Shown: positions 49,337 through 61,736, counted from the first letter of the stretch. The stretch is 64,000 nt of DNA from Aquilaria yunnanensis (GCA_039654915.1 CM077597.1:90026001-90090000); one strand, 5' to 3'. Notes: a model not told the origin generated them from the sequence alone. Numbers and translations: made by a program.

Positions 49337-51110
49337 GAAGAATTTTATAAGAAAAATTATTTCTATCATTATCTGAATATATCAAAATTTTGGGTAAAAA
49401 GCAAAAACATTGCTTGTAATAATATCTACAAAAAAAAAAAAAAACGGAATGATTAATTTTCTATTTCTAATCACTTATGTTTCAATTTGAGCCACGAAAG
49501 AGAATAATGAATTTTTCTTTTGGTGGGAGGGTCCAGACGCCATGTGCTCTGGCAAGACAATATTTAGTGCCCCATCGAACTCTACCCCGGACTTTCTCTC
49601 TCTCTCTCACTCTCTCAACTAAAGCCGTAATTACTTAAACAAATGTCACGGATGAATCTAGACAATTTGTCGCTGTGCAGAGGAAGATGGTGGTTAGACG
49701 TGGATGGCCAAGCGTGTTGGCGTGGAAAATGTCAGCTGCTTAATGCAGCTTAAAATAAACCCAGCTTTGGCTCATGTATTTACAATTTCACCGACCCATC
49801 AGTATAATCCGTCTTTGGCATCTGTTGTTAGTGACAAACGCATTTTCCTCCCAACTATGTTTACTTTGGCATCTGTTGTCGGTGACAAACGCATCTTCCT
49901 CCCGACTATGTTTACTCCACATTCATTCTCTCGTTTTTCCTCCCAACTATGTTTACTTTGGCATCAATTGTCGGTGACAAACGCATTTTCCTCCCAACTA
50001 TTATTTTTACTCCACGTTCATTCTTTCGTTTTCTCACTGACCTTGGCCGTAACGTTGTGTCACGTGTTCCTCGTAGTTTTCACCAAAACTGACAAGAGCT
50101 ATATTGACGGGTTGGTGAAATTGTAAATACATACATTACATGTATGTATGTAATGTATTTTGGTTTATATTTGAAGCCATTAATCATGTTCTCTGAATAA
50201 GTGACATTTTTAGAGCACATTACGTATTTAATTGGACATTATTTTAATTTTCTAAAATTAGATATTTCTGACTTTTAAAAATAATACTAGACATTGAAAG
50301 AATTATACTAAATAATTTATAAATTCTCACAGTCTAATATATTTCACGAATATCTAATTTTACGAGAAGGTTGCCTAATTCTATTTCATGAATTTATTAA
50401 ATATCTGGAGTCTAATATCATTGTATAGATATAAAATTTTATTTCGCAAGTATCTAATCAAAATTAGTACTAACTATATTTATTTAGAACCAGTTCTACT
50501 CCCACCTCAAGAATGAATTGCTCTATAAAGATTAATTCAATTTAAAAAACTAAATATATTACGTGAGATAAGTAGATAAATTAGAGTATAATAAGATGGT
50601 AGTACTAACAATTGCTAAATGCAGAAAAGAAAAAAAAAAAAGGATTGCTTACAAATTTTTACTGTCATAACAAATATGTGCATTTCATCTGCGAAGTCGG
50701 ATGGTAGTTGCATGCTCAAATTGTTATTAGAACATAGTTATGATAGGGAATACATAAGTATTTTTTGGATTTATTATTTTATTTTATTTTATTTGTGAAT
50801 AATTTTATTTGGATTGAAATTAGGTCCTACAATTCACAGATATGTAAAATTAATATTGAGATATAACTAAAGGTATTACATAAAAAGAGAGAAGCTTATC
50901 TTAAATAACTGTTAGACACATTTATCTCAATGGAATTATTTCAAGAAATAATACATGAAAATTTGTGAGTATGATTATGTAATTTTGGTACTTAAAATAC
51001 AATATAAAATCTTAATAGTTTTTTATATAGAAGGAATGAGACAATCTAACACAAGATTGTTTTCTTCTGCAAAGAACTTTCAATCGTGATCCTTAACAGG
51101 GGTATCACCG
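49337..51110. other. Intergenic, with a 51-bp tandem repeat
   Basis: Around 49540-49740 the composition is gene-like (CT-rich leader, GC-richer), but no spliced gene could be built. The repeat at 49813-50010 is listed separately. The rest is AT-rich. Confidence 0.4.
49813..50010. repeat. 51-bp tandem repeat
   Basis: Full units begin at 49813, 49864 and 49956 (ctttggcatc..ttgt..gtgacaaacgcat.ttcctccc), with a shortened unit between the second and third. Because 51 is a multiple of three, a plus-strand frame stays open across it (49704-50126); no known domain is seen in it. Confidence 0.75.
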
Positions 51111-51404
51111 ATGTATTTCAAAGTGGGATTATTCTACGGTGCCTTTCCAGGCACATACCTTGGACACGTGGCCATCTATGACTTCATCTACTTCGCTCAA
51201 GGCAAAACTCTTCATTACCTCACTTATTGTGCATATGCTGCCGTTTTAACCCTAATGTGTCAATCACATACAACTAGACTATTGTTTTGTGAAAGTCTTA
51301 TTCACTGTTGTCCCATATTCTTTCTTTTTCTTTCATTCTTTTACTCTTTCTTTTCTTTTTTTTATTTTTTTTTATTTTCTTACATCTTATTATTTTTCTA
51401 TTAA
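51111..51404 (+). CDS. Short unidentified open frame
   Basis: Starts with ATG and reads MYFKVGLFYGAFPGTYLGH, then about 35 more well-mixed residues before turning into a low-complexity F/S/Y-rich run from a T-rich tract. The first 50 codons have gene-like composition in an AT-rich neighbourhood, so this may be an exon or gene fragment. I do not recognise it, and no intron partners were found. Confidence 0.2.
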   Translation: MYFKVGLFYGAFPGTYLGHVAIYDFIYFAQGKTLHYLTYCAYAAVLTLMCQSHTTRLLFCESLIHCCPIFFLFLSFFYSFFSFFYFFLFSYILLFFY

Positions 51405-53468
51405 TTTAACATGTCTTTACTTTCTTCACAAATGATGAATAGATTTCAAATATCCTCGGTTTTTATTTTTATTTTTTCTGAAAATCCTCAGCTTTTATTT
51501 TTTTTTCTGAAACTTTAATTTTCTTGTTTCGATTTATTAAGTTGAAAATTATTTGTGGCTCTCATTTTCATAAAAACAACATACAATTATTTTTAAAAAT
51601 AAAAAGTAAAAAAGAGCTTGTGGGTGATATCATACAATTGAAAAATATAAAAATGACCATACATACATTGTCAAAAAATTTTCATTTTATCTTTTCCGTA
51701 TTTCCTTTAGAACTATTTCATCATGCCAAATCCATGGAATTAGAAATCATTCAATGATAAGATATAAGAAACATTTTAAATTTATTTTGATTATAAAAAA
51801 ACAAACATTTCAAATTTTAGCAATTAATACAGGACACTAGGAGGTATTGGTTTCAAATCTTACTATGGTATAAGAGGTTCTGTCATCATTTTAGATTTAT
51901 AACAGCACTATCACAGTTTTTTAAATTCAAATAATTAGAAAAATTATCGTTGTAAAACTCTGGTAGTAAAAATCATTTTTCCAATGGTTGACAGTAACAA
52001 AATTGCACTGAAGATTTTCTAATTGTTAGCTATAAAAAAAATCAATGAAACTTTTTTCATAATCGACAGCTGAATCTTTTTTTTTTTTTAAGTTTCCTCC
52101 CAACTAACTTCCCTGGCATAAAATTTGGTTTTTCACCCAAGCCAAGGTAAGGGCAAAGTGACTCTCAGTTTCTAATTTTAAACTAATACCTCTTAGTGTC
52201 CTAGTGTTAACCATTAAAATTTAAAATGTTTATTGGATCTTATCGTGAAATGAGTGATAATTCCAAATATTTGGCATGATAAAATAGTTTTTAAAGAAAT
52301 ATATAAAAGACATGAAAATTTTTTAAAATGTAATATAGAAGATTGTGCATTGAGACATATGGTGATTTTTATACTTTTCAACTATATAATATCACTGAAA
52401 AAGCTCTTTTTTAATGTTTTAAGGAAAAAAATACTTGTATATTGATTTTATGGAATGAAAGCAACAAATAATTTTCAACTTAATAAAAAAAATGAGAAAA
52501 TGAAAGTGTCAGAAAAAAAAAACTAAGTATATGTAAAATACATTTATCATTTGCGGCAGAGAAAATAAATTCATTAAATTAATATTAAATACTAAGAATT
52601 AAAAAAATAAAAATAAGAATGAGAAAGAATGAACCAATGAATGAACGAATTAAAGAAAAAGAAGGAACAGAAATTAAACGAGCGAAGAGAGCATTTCACG
52701 AAGCAGTGGTCTAGTTGTATGTGTTTGAAATATTAGGATTAAAGTGACAGATATGAGTAATAAATGATGCATTGAAAAGTTATGCTTTGAAGAAAGCATA
52801 TCAAATCACCCATAAACACGTGTCTAAGGTAGGTGCCTGCGGAGGCACCGTAGAACGATCCTTCAAAGTGACCAGTAAACCAACTGAAAACAATCTGTAG
52901 CAATACGTCTTTTTCTTACTGTAGTTGACTGCTGTCCAGCCTGTCCCAGGTGGTTTTTTTTCCCTAAATTGCCGCATCTACCGTTGTTCATGAGTGCGAC
53001 CCCAAGTTTTCCAATTGAGACCCCCATCTTTGCCAAAATAACGAGCTATGCCATTAACACAATAATTGCCCAAGTCAGGTCCTCTTTCTCTCGACGAGTA
53101 TGTGAAGCTCAGTGCTTTCAATGAAATTAAAAACAACGGTATATAGCGCGTAAACAGTACATGGTACACATATTTTTATATTTTTTTATTTTATTACATG
53201 ATATATCATAATATTTTATTATCTTTTATATGCTGCTTATTTTTTATATATATTTTATTTAAAAATTAAAGTATATATCAAATACTGAATATTATATACT
53301 GTGATATTTTATTTTTTACAGTTATGTGTGAGATATTCTTTTTATTATTTTACACCAAAACATTATAAATATATAAAAAAAATTAAAATATAATTAATAT
53401 GCATATCATAAATAAATATTTACTTTTATTATTTTGGTTACTTTCTTAGTTAACATAAAAATTTAATA
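51405..53468. other. Intergenic AT-rich DNA
   Basis: At 52800-53160 the GC content rises; the minus strand there reads ERGPDLGNYCVNGIARYFG and further, which may be a fragment of a coding sequence, but I cannot identify it. The rest shows nothing. Confidence 0.35.
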
Positions 53469-53702
53469 CTCCCTCTGTCCTATATTCTTTACACCATTTA
53501 CTTTTTAGCAATTAATCTATAATTTTTTATTTTTTAACATTTTAGTATATAAATGAATAATTTTTATATAAGAATGATAAATCAAGATATATAGTTTCTA
53601 AATACATTTTTAAAATTTTTTTAAGCAAATACTAATATGAATAAATTCAAGTCAAATTAAAAAAAAAAGTCAAATAGTGCAAAAAATATGAGACAGACAG
53701 AG
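53469..53702. mobile_element. Stowaway-like MITE (234 bp)
   Basis: Left end CTCCCTCTGTCCTATATTC, right end read inversely CTCTGTCTGTCTCATATTT, flanked by TA at 53467-53468 and 53703-53704. Signature, size and TA duplication fit Stowaway (mariner-type) MITEs. The interior is AT-rich and non-coding. Confidence 0.85.
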
Positions 53703-53704
53703 TA

Positions 53705-54284
53705 ATTACTTTAAGCCACCTAGTAACTCAATGTAATATTAGAAAATTTATTGTTATTATTAAAGTATTATTTTTTTATTTTATATCAATAAATTAGTTT
53801 CTTTTTTAGTATTATTTATTTTGCTCTATATATAATATTTTTTATATTTTTTTTTTAAAAAAGAACTTCTATCAAATATATTTTATTTATATTTGATAAA
53901 TTATGTTAAGAAAAATTAGAATACATATAAAATGGGTAAAAAAAATTATTAAATTTATGTTATCTTAAAATAATATTCTAATAATTATTTTTTTTACAAA
54001 AATGATAACGGCATGTGGCATGGCATACCATACGATATATCTTAAAAATTTTAGATACGGTATACATAACGCTAACAAGATTTAACACCTTGATGCTCTC
54101 TCTCATCCGCTTCTCTCTCTCCCCCGAAGCAGCTTAGATTGTTCAAGTTTCCTTCCCAAAATCTGGTGTAAAGCACGTTGCGCCGAACAGTCACGCGCCC
54201 GTATATTGATTCTCAAAATATGTCAATGATTATCAAAATATAAAATCTATGTATATTGATCAACTTAGTAAAAAAATATTTATT
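53705..54284. other. Flank of the foldback element
   Basis: AT-rich, then a short GC-richer patch (54090-54210, 'ctctctcccccgaagcagc', 'gcgccgaacagtcacgcgcccg'). The left limit of the palindromic element probably falls near 54210. Confidence 0.4.
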
Positions 54285-54680
54285 GCATTTTAGAATTTTT
54301 ATCACTTTTTTTTTTGTTTTAATCACCTTTTAAAAATATTTCCCATTTTTTAACATTTATCACGTTTGTTTATATTTTATCATTTTTTTATATTTAATCA
54401 CTTTTTATAGTTTTAATCACATTTTATTTATTTAATTGATTTTCTAAAAAAAATGTTTGTTTTTTTAGTTTTTTTTATCAATTTTTTAAATTATTTATTG
54501 CATTTTAAAATTATTTATCACTTTTTCAGTTTTTATTTGTCTTTTAAAAATATTTACCAATTTTTTAACATTTATCACATTTTCTTTATTTTATCACTTT
54601 TTTATACATTTAATCACCTTTTTTTAAAAATTTTATCATTTTCTTTTTTACATTTAATCGTTTTTTTTTTACATTTTATC
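54285..54680. repeat. T-rich 'atcactttttt' repeat field, outer left
   Basis: Many copies of TTTATCACTTTTT and AATCACTTTTT. It has the same orientation as the field at 56860-57735 and is inverse to 56216-56640, so it may be the outer border module of the foldback element. Confidence 0.6.
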
Positions 54681-54689
54681 GCTGAAGTT

Positions 54690-55672
54690 ACCTTCGTTGT
54701 GACCAGGTCACATTGAAGGTACCTTAGGTGTGACCGGGTCACTTTGAAGGTAACCTAAAAATGTGATAAGGTCACGTTGAAAGTACCTTGGGTGTGACCG
54801 GGTCGCATTGAAGGTAACCTAAAAATGTGACCGGGTCACCTCGAAGGTACCTTCATTGTGACCGGGTCACATTGAAGGTAACCTAAAAATGTGACCAGGT
54901 TACATTGAAGGTACCTTCGTTATGACCGGGTCATGTTGAAGGTAACCTAAAAATGTGACCGGGTCACGTTGAAGGTACCTTTGTTGTGACCGGGTCACTT
55001 TGAAGATAACCTAAAAAATGTGACCGGGTCACCTTGAAGGTACCTTCATTGTGACCAAGTCACAACAAAATAACCCAAAAATGTGACCGGGTCACATTGA
55101 AGGTACCTTCGTTATGACCAGGTCACAACGAAAGTAACCCAAAAATGTGACCGGGTCACATTGAAGGTACTTTCGTTGTGACCGGGTCACGTTGAAGGTA
55201 ACCTAAAAATGTGACCCGGTCACGTTGAAGGTACTTTTGTTGTGACCGGGTCACTTTGAAGGTAACCTAAAAATGTGACCGGGTCACCTTGAAGGTACAT
55301 TCATTGTGACCAAGTCACAACGAAATAACCCAAAAATGTGACCGGGTCACATTGAAGGTACCTTTGTTGTGACCGGGTCACGTTGAAGGTAACCTAAAAA
55401 TGTGACCCGGTTACCTTAAAGGTACCTTCGTTGTGACCGGGTCATTTTGAAAGTAACCTAAAAATGTGACCGGGTCACTTTGAAGGTAACCTAAAAATGT
55501 GACCGGGTCACATTGAAGGTACCTTTCATGTGACCCGGTCACATTTTTAGGTTACCTTCAAAGTGACCTGGTCACAACGAAGGCACCTTCAACGTGACCC
55601 GGTCACACTTTTAGGTTACCTTCAAGGTGACCCGGTCACAATGAAGGTACATTCCACATGACCCGGTCATAT
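54690..55672. repeat. Palindromic GTGACCGGGTCAC / GAAGGTACCTTC array, left arm
   Basis: About 30 copies of the near-perfect palindrome GTGACCGGGTCAC alternate with GAAGGTACCTTC (a perfect 12-bp palindrome) and GAAGGTAACCTAAAAAT, forming dimers of about 63 bp. The orientation of the dimer flips near 55525. GC content is much higher than in the flanks. Confidence 0.92.
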
Positions 55673-56636
55673 TTAGCCTTCATTTATTCTATTATTTTAT
55701 TTTATTTTTATAGAAAGTGATTATTTGCGCAAATTATAATTTTTTAATAATTTGCACCTCAAGATCTCTTAAAAGTAATTTTATGATATTTTTTTGAAAG
55801 TAGTTTTTGGTAAGTTTTTTTAACTTAACTAACGCAAAAGGATAAAAATTAGTACGCAATTTTTTTTTAGCAAAAAATTAGTATGGATAAAAAGTGTTGA
55901 CAACCTTTTTTGGACTGTCCCCATTTTAAGGTTAGAGTTAGGTATAAGGATAAGGTTAAATGTTGCAATTATTAGTTCTTCAAAAACAAGTGTCCTTCCA
56001 TATGTAGGAATTTTAATGAATTTGACTTAACGATTTTGATAGTGAAATGTCAATATTATTGTAAGAAATACGTGATATATAAACATGACTAACGGAAAAT
56101 ATTTTCCCTTACTTATATAAGCTTACCATTTAAAAAATATTATTTTAAAAGTTCATTTGATACAATAGGTGAGAAAAGTTACGTAGTTTATATCAATCAA
56201 GATTTGACAAATAATATTTTCAAAAAAAGTGATAAATAATTAAAAAATGATTAAAAAAAAGTGAAATCTTTCAAAAAAAGTGATTGAATAAAAAAAAGAG
56301 ATTAAAAAAAAAGTGAATTCTTTTTCAAAAAACCGCTTAAATATAAAAGAAAGTGATAAAATATAAAAAAAAAAGTGATAAATGTAAAATATATTGATAA
56401 ATATTTTTAAAAAGCTATTAAACACCCAAAAAAGTGATAAATAATTCTACAATGGAATAAATAATTTTAAAAAACGATTAAATTAAAAAATTTGATAAAA
56501 AACTAAAAAAAAAGTGAAATTTTTTCAAAAAAGTGATTAAATAAATAAAAAAGCGATTAAAACTAAGAAAAAGAGAAAATTTATTCAAAAAAGTGATTAA
56601 ATATATTTAAAAATCTATTAAATATTAAAAAAACTG

Positions 56637-56637
<1 letters not shown>

Positions 56638-56692
<55 letters not shown>
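56638..56692. repeat. (TA)n microsatellite
   Basis: About 27 TA units near the inner end of the left A-rich field; a shorter TA run lies at 57033-57062 in the right arm. Confidence 0.95.
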
Positions 56693-56693
<1 letters not shown>

Positions 56694-57031
56694 GTAAGTG
56701 ATAGATGTTAAAAAAATTGGTAAATATTTTTGAAAATCTATTCAAAACCAAAAAAGTGATAAATAATTCTAAAATGTATAAATGTGAATATTTTTATGAC
56801 AAAAATTTTTTTTGAATATTTTTATGACAATAAAAATAATTATTGTCATAGTTTTAATCATTTTTTTTATTTAATAACTTTTTTGAAAAAATTTCCACTT
56901 TTTTTTGTTTTTTATTAATTTTTTTATTTAATAATTTTTTTAAATTATTTATTTCATTTTACAATTATTTATCACTTTTTTTATTTTTAATAGTTTTTTA
57001 AAAATATTTACCAATTTTTTCACATGTATCA

Positions 57032-57064
<33 letters not shown>

Positions 57065-58287
57065 TATCACTTTTTTTATATTTGATCACTTTTTAAATAT
57101 ATTTAATCACTTTTCTGAATAAATTTTTGCTTTTTCTTAGTTTTAATCACTTTTTTCTTTATTTAATTACTTTCTGAAAAAATTTCACTTTTTTTAGTTT
57201 TTTATCACTTTTTTTAGATTTACTCATTTTTTAAAATTATTTATTCCATTGTAGAATTATTTATCACTTTTTTCAGTTTTTAATTCCTTTCTAAAAATAT
57301 TTACCAATTTTTTTAACATTTATCACTTATATAAATATATTTTATTATTTTTTTTATATTTAATCACTTTTTAAATATATTTAATCACTTTTTTGAATAA
57401 ATTTTCGCTTTCTCTTAATTTTAATCAGTTTTTTATTTATTTGATCACTTTTTTGAAAATATTTCACTTTTCTTTAGTTTTTTATCATTTTTTTCTAAAT
57501 TTAGTAGTTTTTTAAAATTATTTATTCCATTGTAGAATTATTTATCACTTTTTTCGGTTTTTAATAGCTTTTTAAAAATATTTAAAAATTTTTTTACATT
57601 TATCACTTTTTTTTTTATATTTTATCACTTTTTTATATATTTAATCATTTTTTTGAAAAAAATTTCAATTTTTTTTTGTTTTAATCACTTTTTTTATTCA
57701 CTTTTTTTAATCATTTTTTAATTATTTATCACTTTTTTTTAAAATATTATTTGGCAAATCTTGATTGACATAAACTACGTAATTTTTTTCATCTATTGTA
57801 TTAAACAAACTTTTAAAATAATATTTTTTAAATAATAAGCTTATATAAGTAAGGGAAAATATTTTCCGTTAGTCATGTTTATATATCACATATTTCTTAC
57901 CATAATATTGACATTTCACTATCAAAATCATTAAGTCAAATTCATTAAACTTCATACATATGGAAGGACACTTGTTTTTTAAGAACTAATAAATCCAACA
58001 TTTAACTTTATCCTTATACCTAACTCTAACCTTAAAATGGGGATAGTCCAAAAAAGTTTGTCAACACTTTTTATCCATACTAATTTTTTGCTAAAAAAAA
58101 ATTGCGTACTAATTTTTATCCTTTTGCGTTAGTTAAGTTAAAAAAACTTACTAAAAAACTACTTTCGACAAAAATATCGTGAAATTAATTTTAAGACATC
58201 TTGAGGTGCAAATTAATAAAAAATTATAATTTGTGCAAATAATCACCTTCAATAAAAATAAAATACAATAATAGAATAAATTAAGGC

Positions 58288-58592
58288 TAAATGTGACCGG
58301 GTCATATAGAAGGTACCTTCGTTGTGACCAGGTCACTTTGAAGGTAACCTAAAAATGTGATTGGGCCACATTGAAGGTACCTTCGTTGTGACCGGGTCAC
58401 TTTGAAGGTAACCTAAAAATGTGACCGGGTCACAATGAAGGTATCTTCAATGTGACTCGGTCACATTTTTAGATTACCATCAACGTAACCCGGTCACAAC
58501 GAAGGTACCTTCCATGTGACCCGATCATATTTTTAGGTTACCTTCAAAGTGACTCAGTCACAACGAAGATACTTTCAATGTGACCCGGTCAC
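58288..58592. repeat. Palindromic GTGACC array, right arm (truncated)
   Basis: The same modules as the left array in mirror order, including an orientation flip near 58440, at the same distance (about 150 bp) from the single-copy segment as in the left arm. It ends abruptly at GGTCAC|TGTTGACA, where the Ogre-type LTR begins. Confidence 0.9.
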
Positions 58593-59078
58593 TGTTGACA
58601 CCCAATTTCGTCCGACCATAAAAAATTTTAAAACAAATTAAATAAAAAAAATTATTATTTTTATTATTATTATTATTACTAAAAATTTTAATTAGTTTAA
58701 AATACATTTTTTTTTTTTTGTGAAGATTTGATTTAAAATGATATATGTGTGTATTTGAAAGAAAAAAAGAAAACTCCAAAAAAATGGCAAAATTTAAAAG
58801 TTTGAGGTAAAAATGACAACATTAAGAAGTTTCGGGAAAAATTGACAAATTCTGAAAGTTTTAGGAGCATTTGGTAGTTTGTCACATAAAATTTTGGGCC
58901 TGCCGACGTTTCTGGCGCAAATTGACAGAAAACGACAAAATTGTCAAAATCAGAAGCTTCAGGAACTTATCCAGAGGCTGAGAGACGTAAAGGACTAAAA
59001 TTGTCATTTTACCAATTTAAAAGATAAGTTTGAAATTTTTTATTAATTTATCCATCAACAGTTCAGCCAAACTTCCTC

Positions 59079-59086
59079 TATAAATA
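59079..59086 (+). promoter_or_regulatory. TATA box of the Ogre-type LTR
   Basis: TATAAATA followed about 20 bases later by 'gtgctgaacacacag'. The same box and downstream phrase occur in the solo LTR at 33758-33765 (minus), supporting conserved promoter function. Confidence 0.8.
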
Positions 59087-60748
59087 GCCCCCCAAATTTT
59101 GTGCTGAACACACAGAAAAAAATAGAAAGAAAACTTAGAGCTCCGTTTCAAAAAAAAGATAAAATTACAGCCTTATTCCCTAGCTTATCCTTTCTCTGCC
59201 CAGAAAGTCCCAAAACTTTTTTTTCTTACTATTCGACCATCTTCTTCGTTTGTTTTTTTCTTTTCTTCCGTTTTCTCTCTCTCTCTCTCCGTTCACCGTT
59301 TTTCTCTCCTCTGCCGCCGTCGTCCGGCCCAGCCACGCCCGCCGCCGCCGGTAGCTCCCACGCCGTCCCGCCGCCGTCCGCTTCTCTTCCCGTCGTGTCC
59401 CGTCTCTCCCTCCGCCGCGTCTCTCTCTCCTAGTTCGCCGGCCGCCGCCCCTCGCCTGGCCCGCCGTCACACCGCCGTCCCTCGCCTGGCCCGCCGTCGT
59501 CTCGTCGCCCCATTCCTGGCCCGCCGTTGCCTCGCCGTCCCTCGCCTGGCGTGCCGTCGCCCAGCTCCGCCCCCTTTCCCCCTCGTGCGCGCGCGCGTCC
59601 CTGTTTTCCTGTTCTCAGAATTCAAGTTTTAATTTCAAAAGGTAAAACTCCCACATAATCATTCATCTTTTCAATTTCTTTCACTTTGGTCACTAACCTT
59701 TTCTTTTATCCTTGCAGAAAGAAAAACTAATTACTAACTCTTTTAATATTTATTTGTTTATCTATTATTTATTGTTGTTATTATCACTAACCTCTATTAT
59801 TATTGTTGTTACTATTATTAACTCACTAACTTACTAACCATACTAACTTTTATTGTTATTATTATTATTATTATTATTATTAATTGCTAACATAACTAAC
59901 TTTTATTGTTATTGTTATTATCATTATTAACTTACTAATTTTTATTATTATTGTTGTTATTATTGATAATTAACTCAACTAACATTACTAACTTTTATTT
60001 TTATTGTTATTAACAACTAACTTTACTAACTTTACTAACCTTTTATTATTATTATTGTTACTAATTTACTAACCTTTTATTATTGTTATTATCATTATTA
60101 ACATCTAACTTTTCTAACTTTTGCTAACTTTTATAATTCATGGAAGGTTATACCTCCTATTTATTTATTTTTTTTAAGTGGATGGTCAAAAAGCCCCACT
60201 TTATTTATTTATTTATTATCTTTTAATATTCCTTTATATGTTTACATGTGTTATTTTATGCATTTTTTTTATGTCTAAACTAAAATAAAACCTCCCCTTT
60301 ACCTTACTTTATTTAATTTTCCTTTATGCCAAAATTTTATTTTATGATAAAATTTATTTCACTTATTTAATAATAAAAAATAAATAAATAAGTAAACAGT
60401 AACTAATTAAAAGAAGATTCTTTTATGTGAATAATTAACTTTATTCTATTTAAAAATCATTTTTTAAAGACAATTATCTTTTATTATTTTGAAACATATG
60501 TTTTAATTATTTCTTTAAAGAGAACAAAAAGTTAAACTTTTTATTCTTTTTATTAAAAATTATTTAACAAACATAATTAAATAATTCTAAAAATACAAAA
60601 AAAATCAATTCTGTTTTTTAAATATATTTCTATAGTAATAATAATTAAAAATTCAAGAAAAACAATAATAAAAATCCAATAAAAATTATGATTTAATTAA
60701 TAATTAATTAAATAAATAATTAATAAAAATTAAACTCCATGTCCAAAT

Positions 60749-60762
60749 GATCTGCCAGGATC
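60749..60762 (+). repeat. Stem-loop repeat 1 of the Ogre-type LTR
   Basis: GATCTGCCAGGATC: a 5-bp stem with one G-U type pair and a GCCA loop, within CCATG..CATGG flanks that can lengthen the pairing. Confidence 0.7.
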
Positions 60763-61008
60763 CATGGCTTGGAAAATATTTTTTTAAATAAAGTATATAA
60801 AATATATATATATATTTTTTTACATAAAGTATATAAATAAATTTTCTTTTATTAAAAAATAAAAACTTTGGGCTAATATTTTACTTATCTCTTTATCCAG
60901 CAATATATTACTTATTTATTAAGTATAACTTTTTAGTTTCTTTATTAGTAAAAAGAATAAAAGGATATAAAAACTTCAGGATTTTATTTAGTAATATTTT
61001 ACTTTTTG

Positions 61009-61320
61009 ATTGAAAAACTTTGGGATAATATTTTACTTATTTATTTTTATTCAGTAATATTTTACTTTTTGATTGAAAAACTTTGGGATAATATTTTACT
61101 TATTTATTTTTATTCAGTAATATTTTACTTTTTGATTGAAAAGCTTTGGGATAATATTTTACTTATTTATTTTTATTCAGTAATATTTTACTTTTTGATT
61201 GAAAAACTTTGGGATAATATTTTACTTATTTATTTTTATTCAGTAATATTTTACTTTTTGATTGAAAAACTTTGGGATAATATTTTACTTATTTTTTTTA
61301 TCCAGTAATATTTTACTTAT
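61009..61320. repeat. 63-bp tandem repeat in the LTR
   Basis: Nearly five units of 'gattgaaaaactttggga' followed by 'taatattttacttattt' and further AT-rich sequence. The unit is a multiple of three and lacks stops in one frame, which creates an apparent repetitive protein; this is not a gene. In the solo LTR of the same family (32090-32320) the matching area has a different, roughly 120-bp duplication. Confidence 0.85.
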
Positions 61321-61736
61321 TTCTTTCAAAATAATAAAAAGATATAACTTTTTGTTTCCTTTATTAAACAAAATAAAATTTTACCCAAATAATTTCAAAT
61401 AAAGGTAATAAAAATAAACAAGAAAAAAGAATTAATTTTTTTTTAAATATTTTAGACTTATTTTATCAATAAAAAAGAACACAAAAAAATAAAATATATA
61501 AATATCAAAAACTTTTATTTATTTTTAAAATATGCATATAAATTTTTGGTTTCTTAATTAAATAATTACTTTTGGTTAATCTTTCATTAAAACAAAATAA
61601 AACAAATAAAATATTAAAAATTTTCTTTTATTTTTGAAATATACATAAATTTTTGGTTTCATTATTAAATAAATGAAATTTTGATTAAATAATTATTTTT
61701 TGGCTCACCTTTTTAAAATAATTTTCATATCCGGAT

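Larger units (their letters stand above)
54285..58592. mobile_element. Giant foldback-like palindromic element with GTGACC array
   Basis: A long palindrome centred near 56980. The left arm holds the GTGACC array (about 54690-55672), a single-copy segment (55673-56215) and an A-rich 'aaaaagtgat' field (56216-56640). The right arm holds the same parts in inverse order and orientation (56860-57735, 57736-58287, 58288-58592). The single-copy segments match closely over more than 500 bp (for example 'ggaaaatattttccc' with 'gggaaaatattttcc', and 'ggactgtccccattttaagg' with its inverse). The right array is cut at 58592 by an Ogre-type LTR. No coding region is present. Long inverted arms with repeat modules resemble foldback or long-TIR MULE elements; the class is inference. 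Confidence 0.75.

Noticed and set aside
54690..55672. CRISPR-like array
   Set aside because: The spacers are themselves repeats, the host is a plant, and the array is part of a 4-kb palindrome.
56240..56425. Phe/Ile-rich open frame
   Set aside because: Translation of the A-rich GTGAT repeat field; low complexity.
61006..61308. Open frame with a 21-residue repeat (IEKLWDNILLIYFYSVIFYFL-type)
   Set aside because: It is the translation of a 63-bp AT-rich tandem repeat inside the LTR; the unit length being a multiple of three keeps it open by chance.
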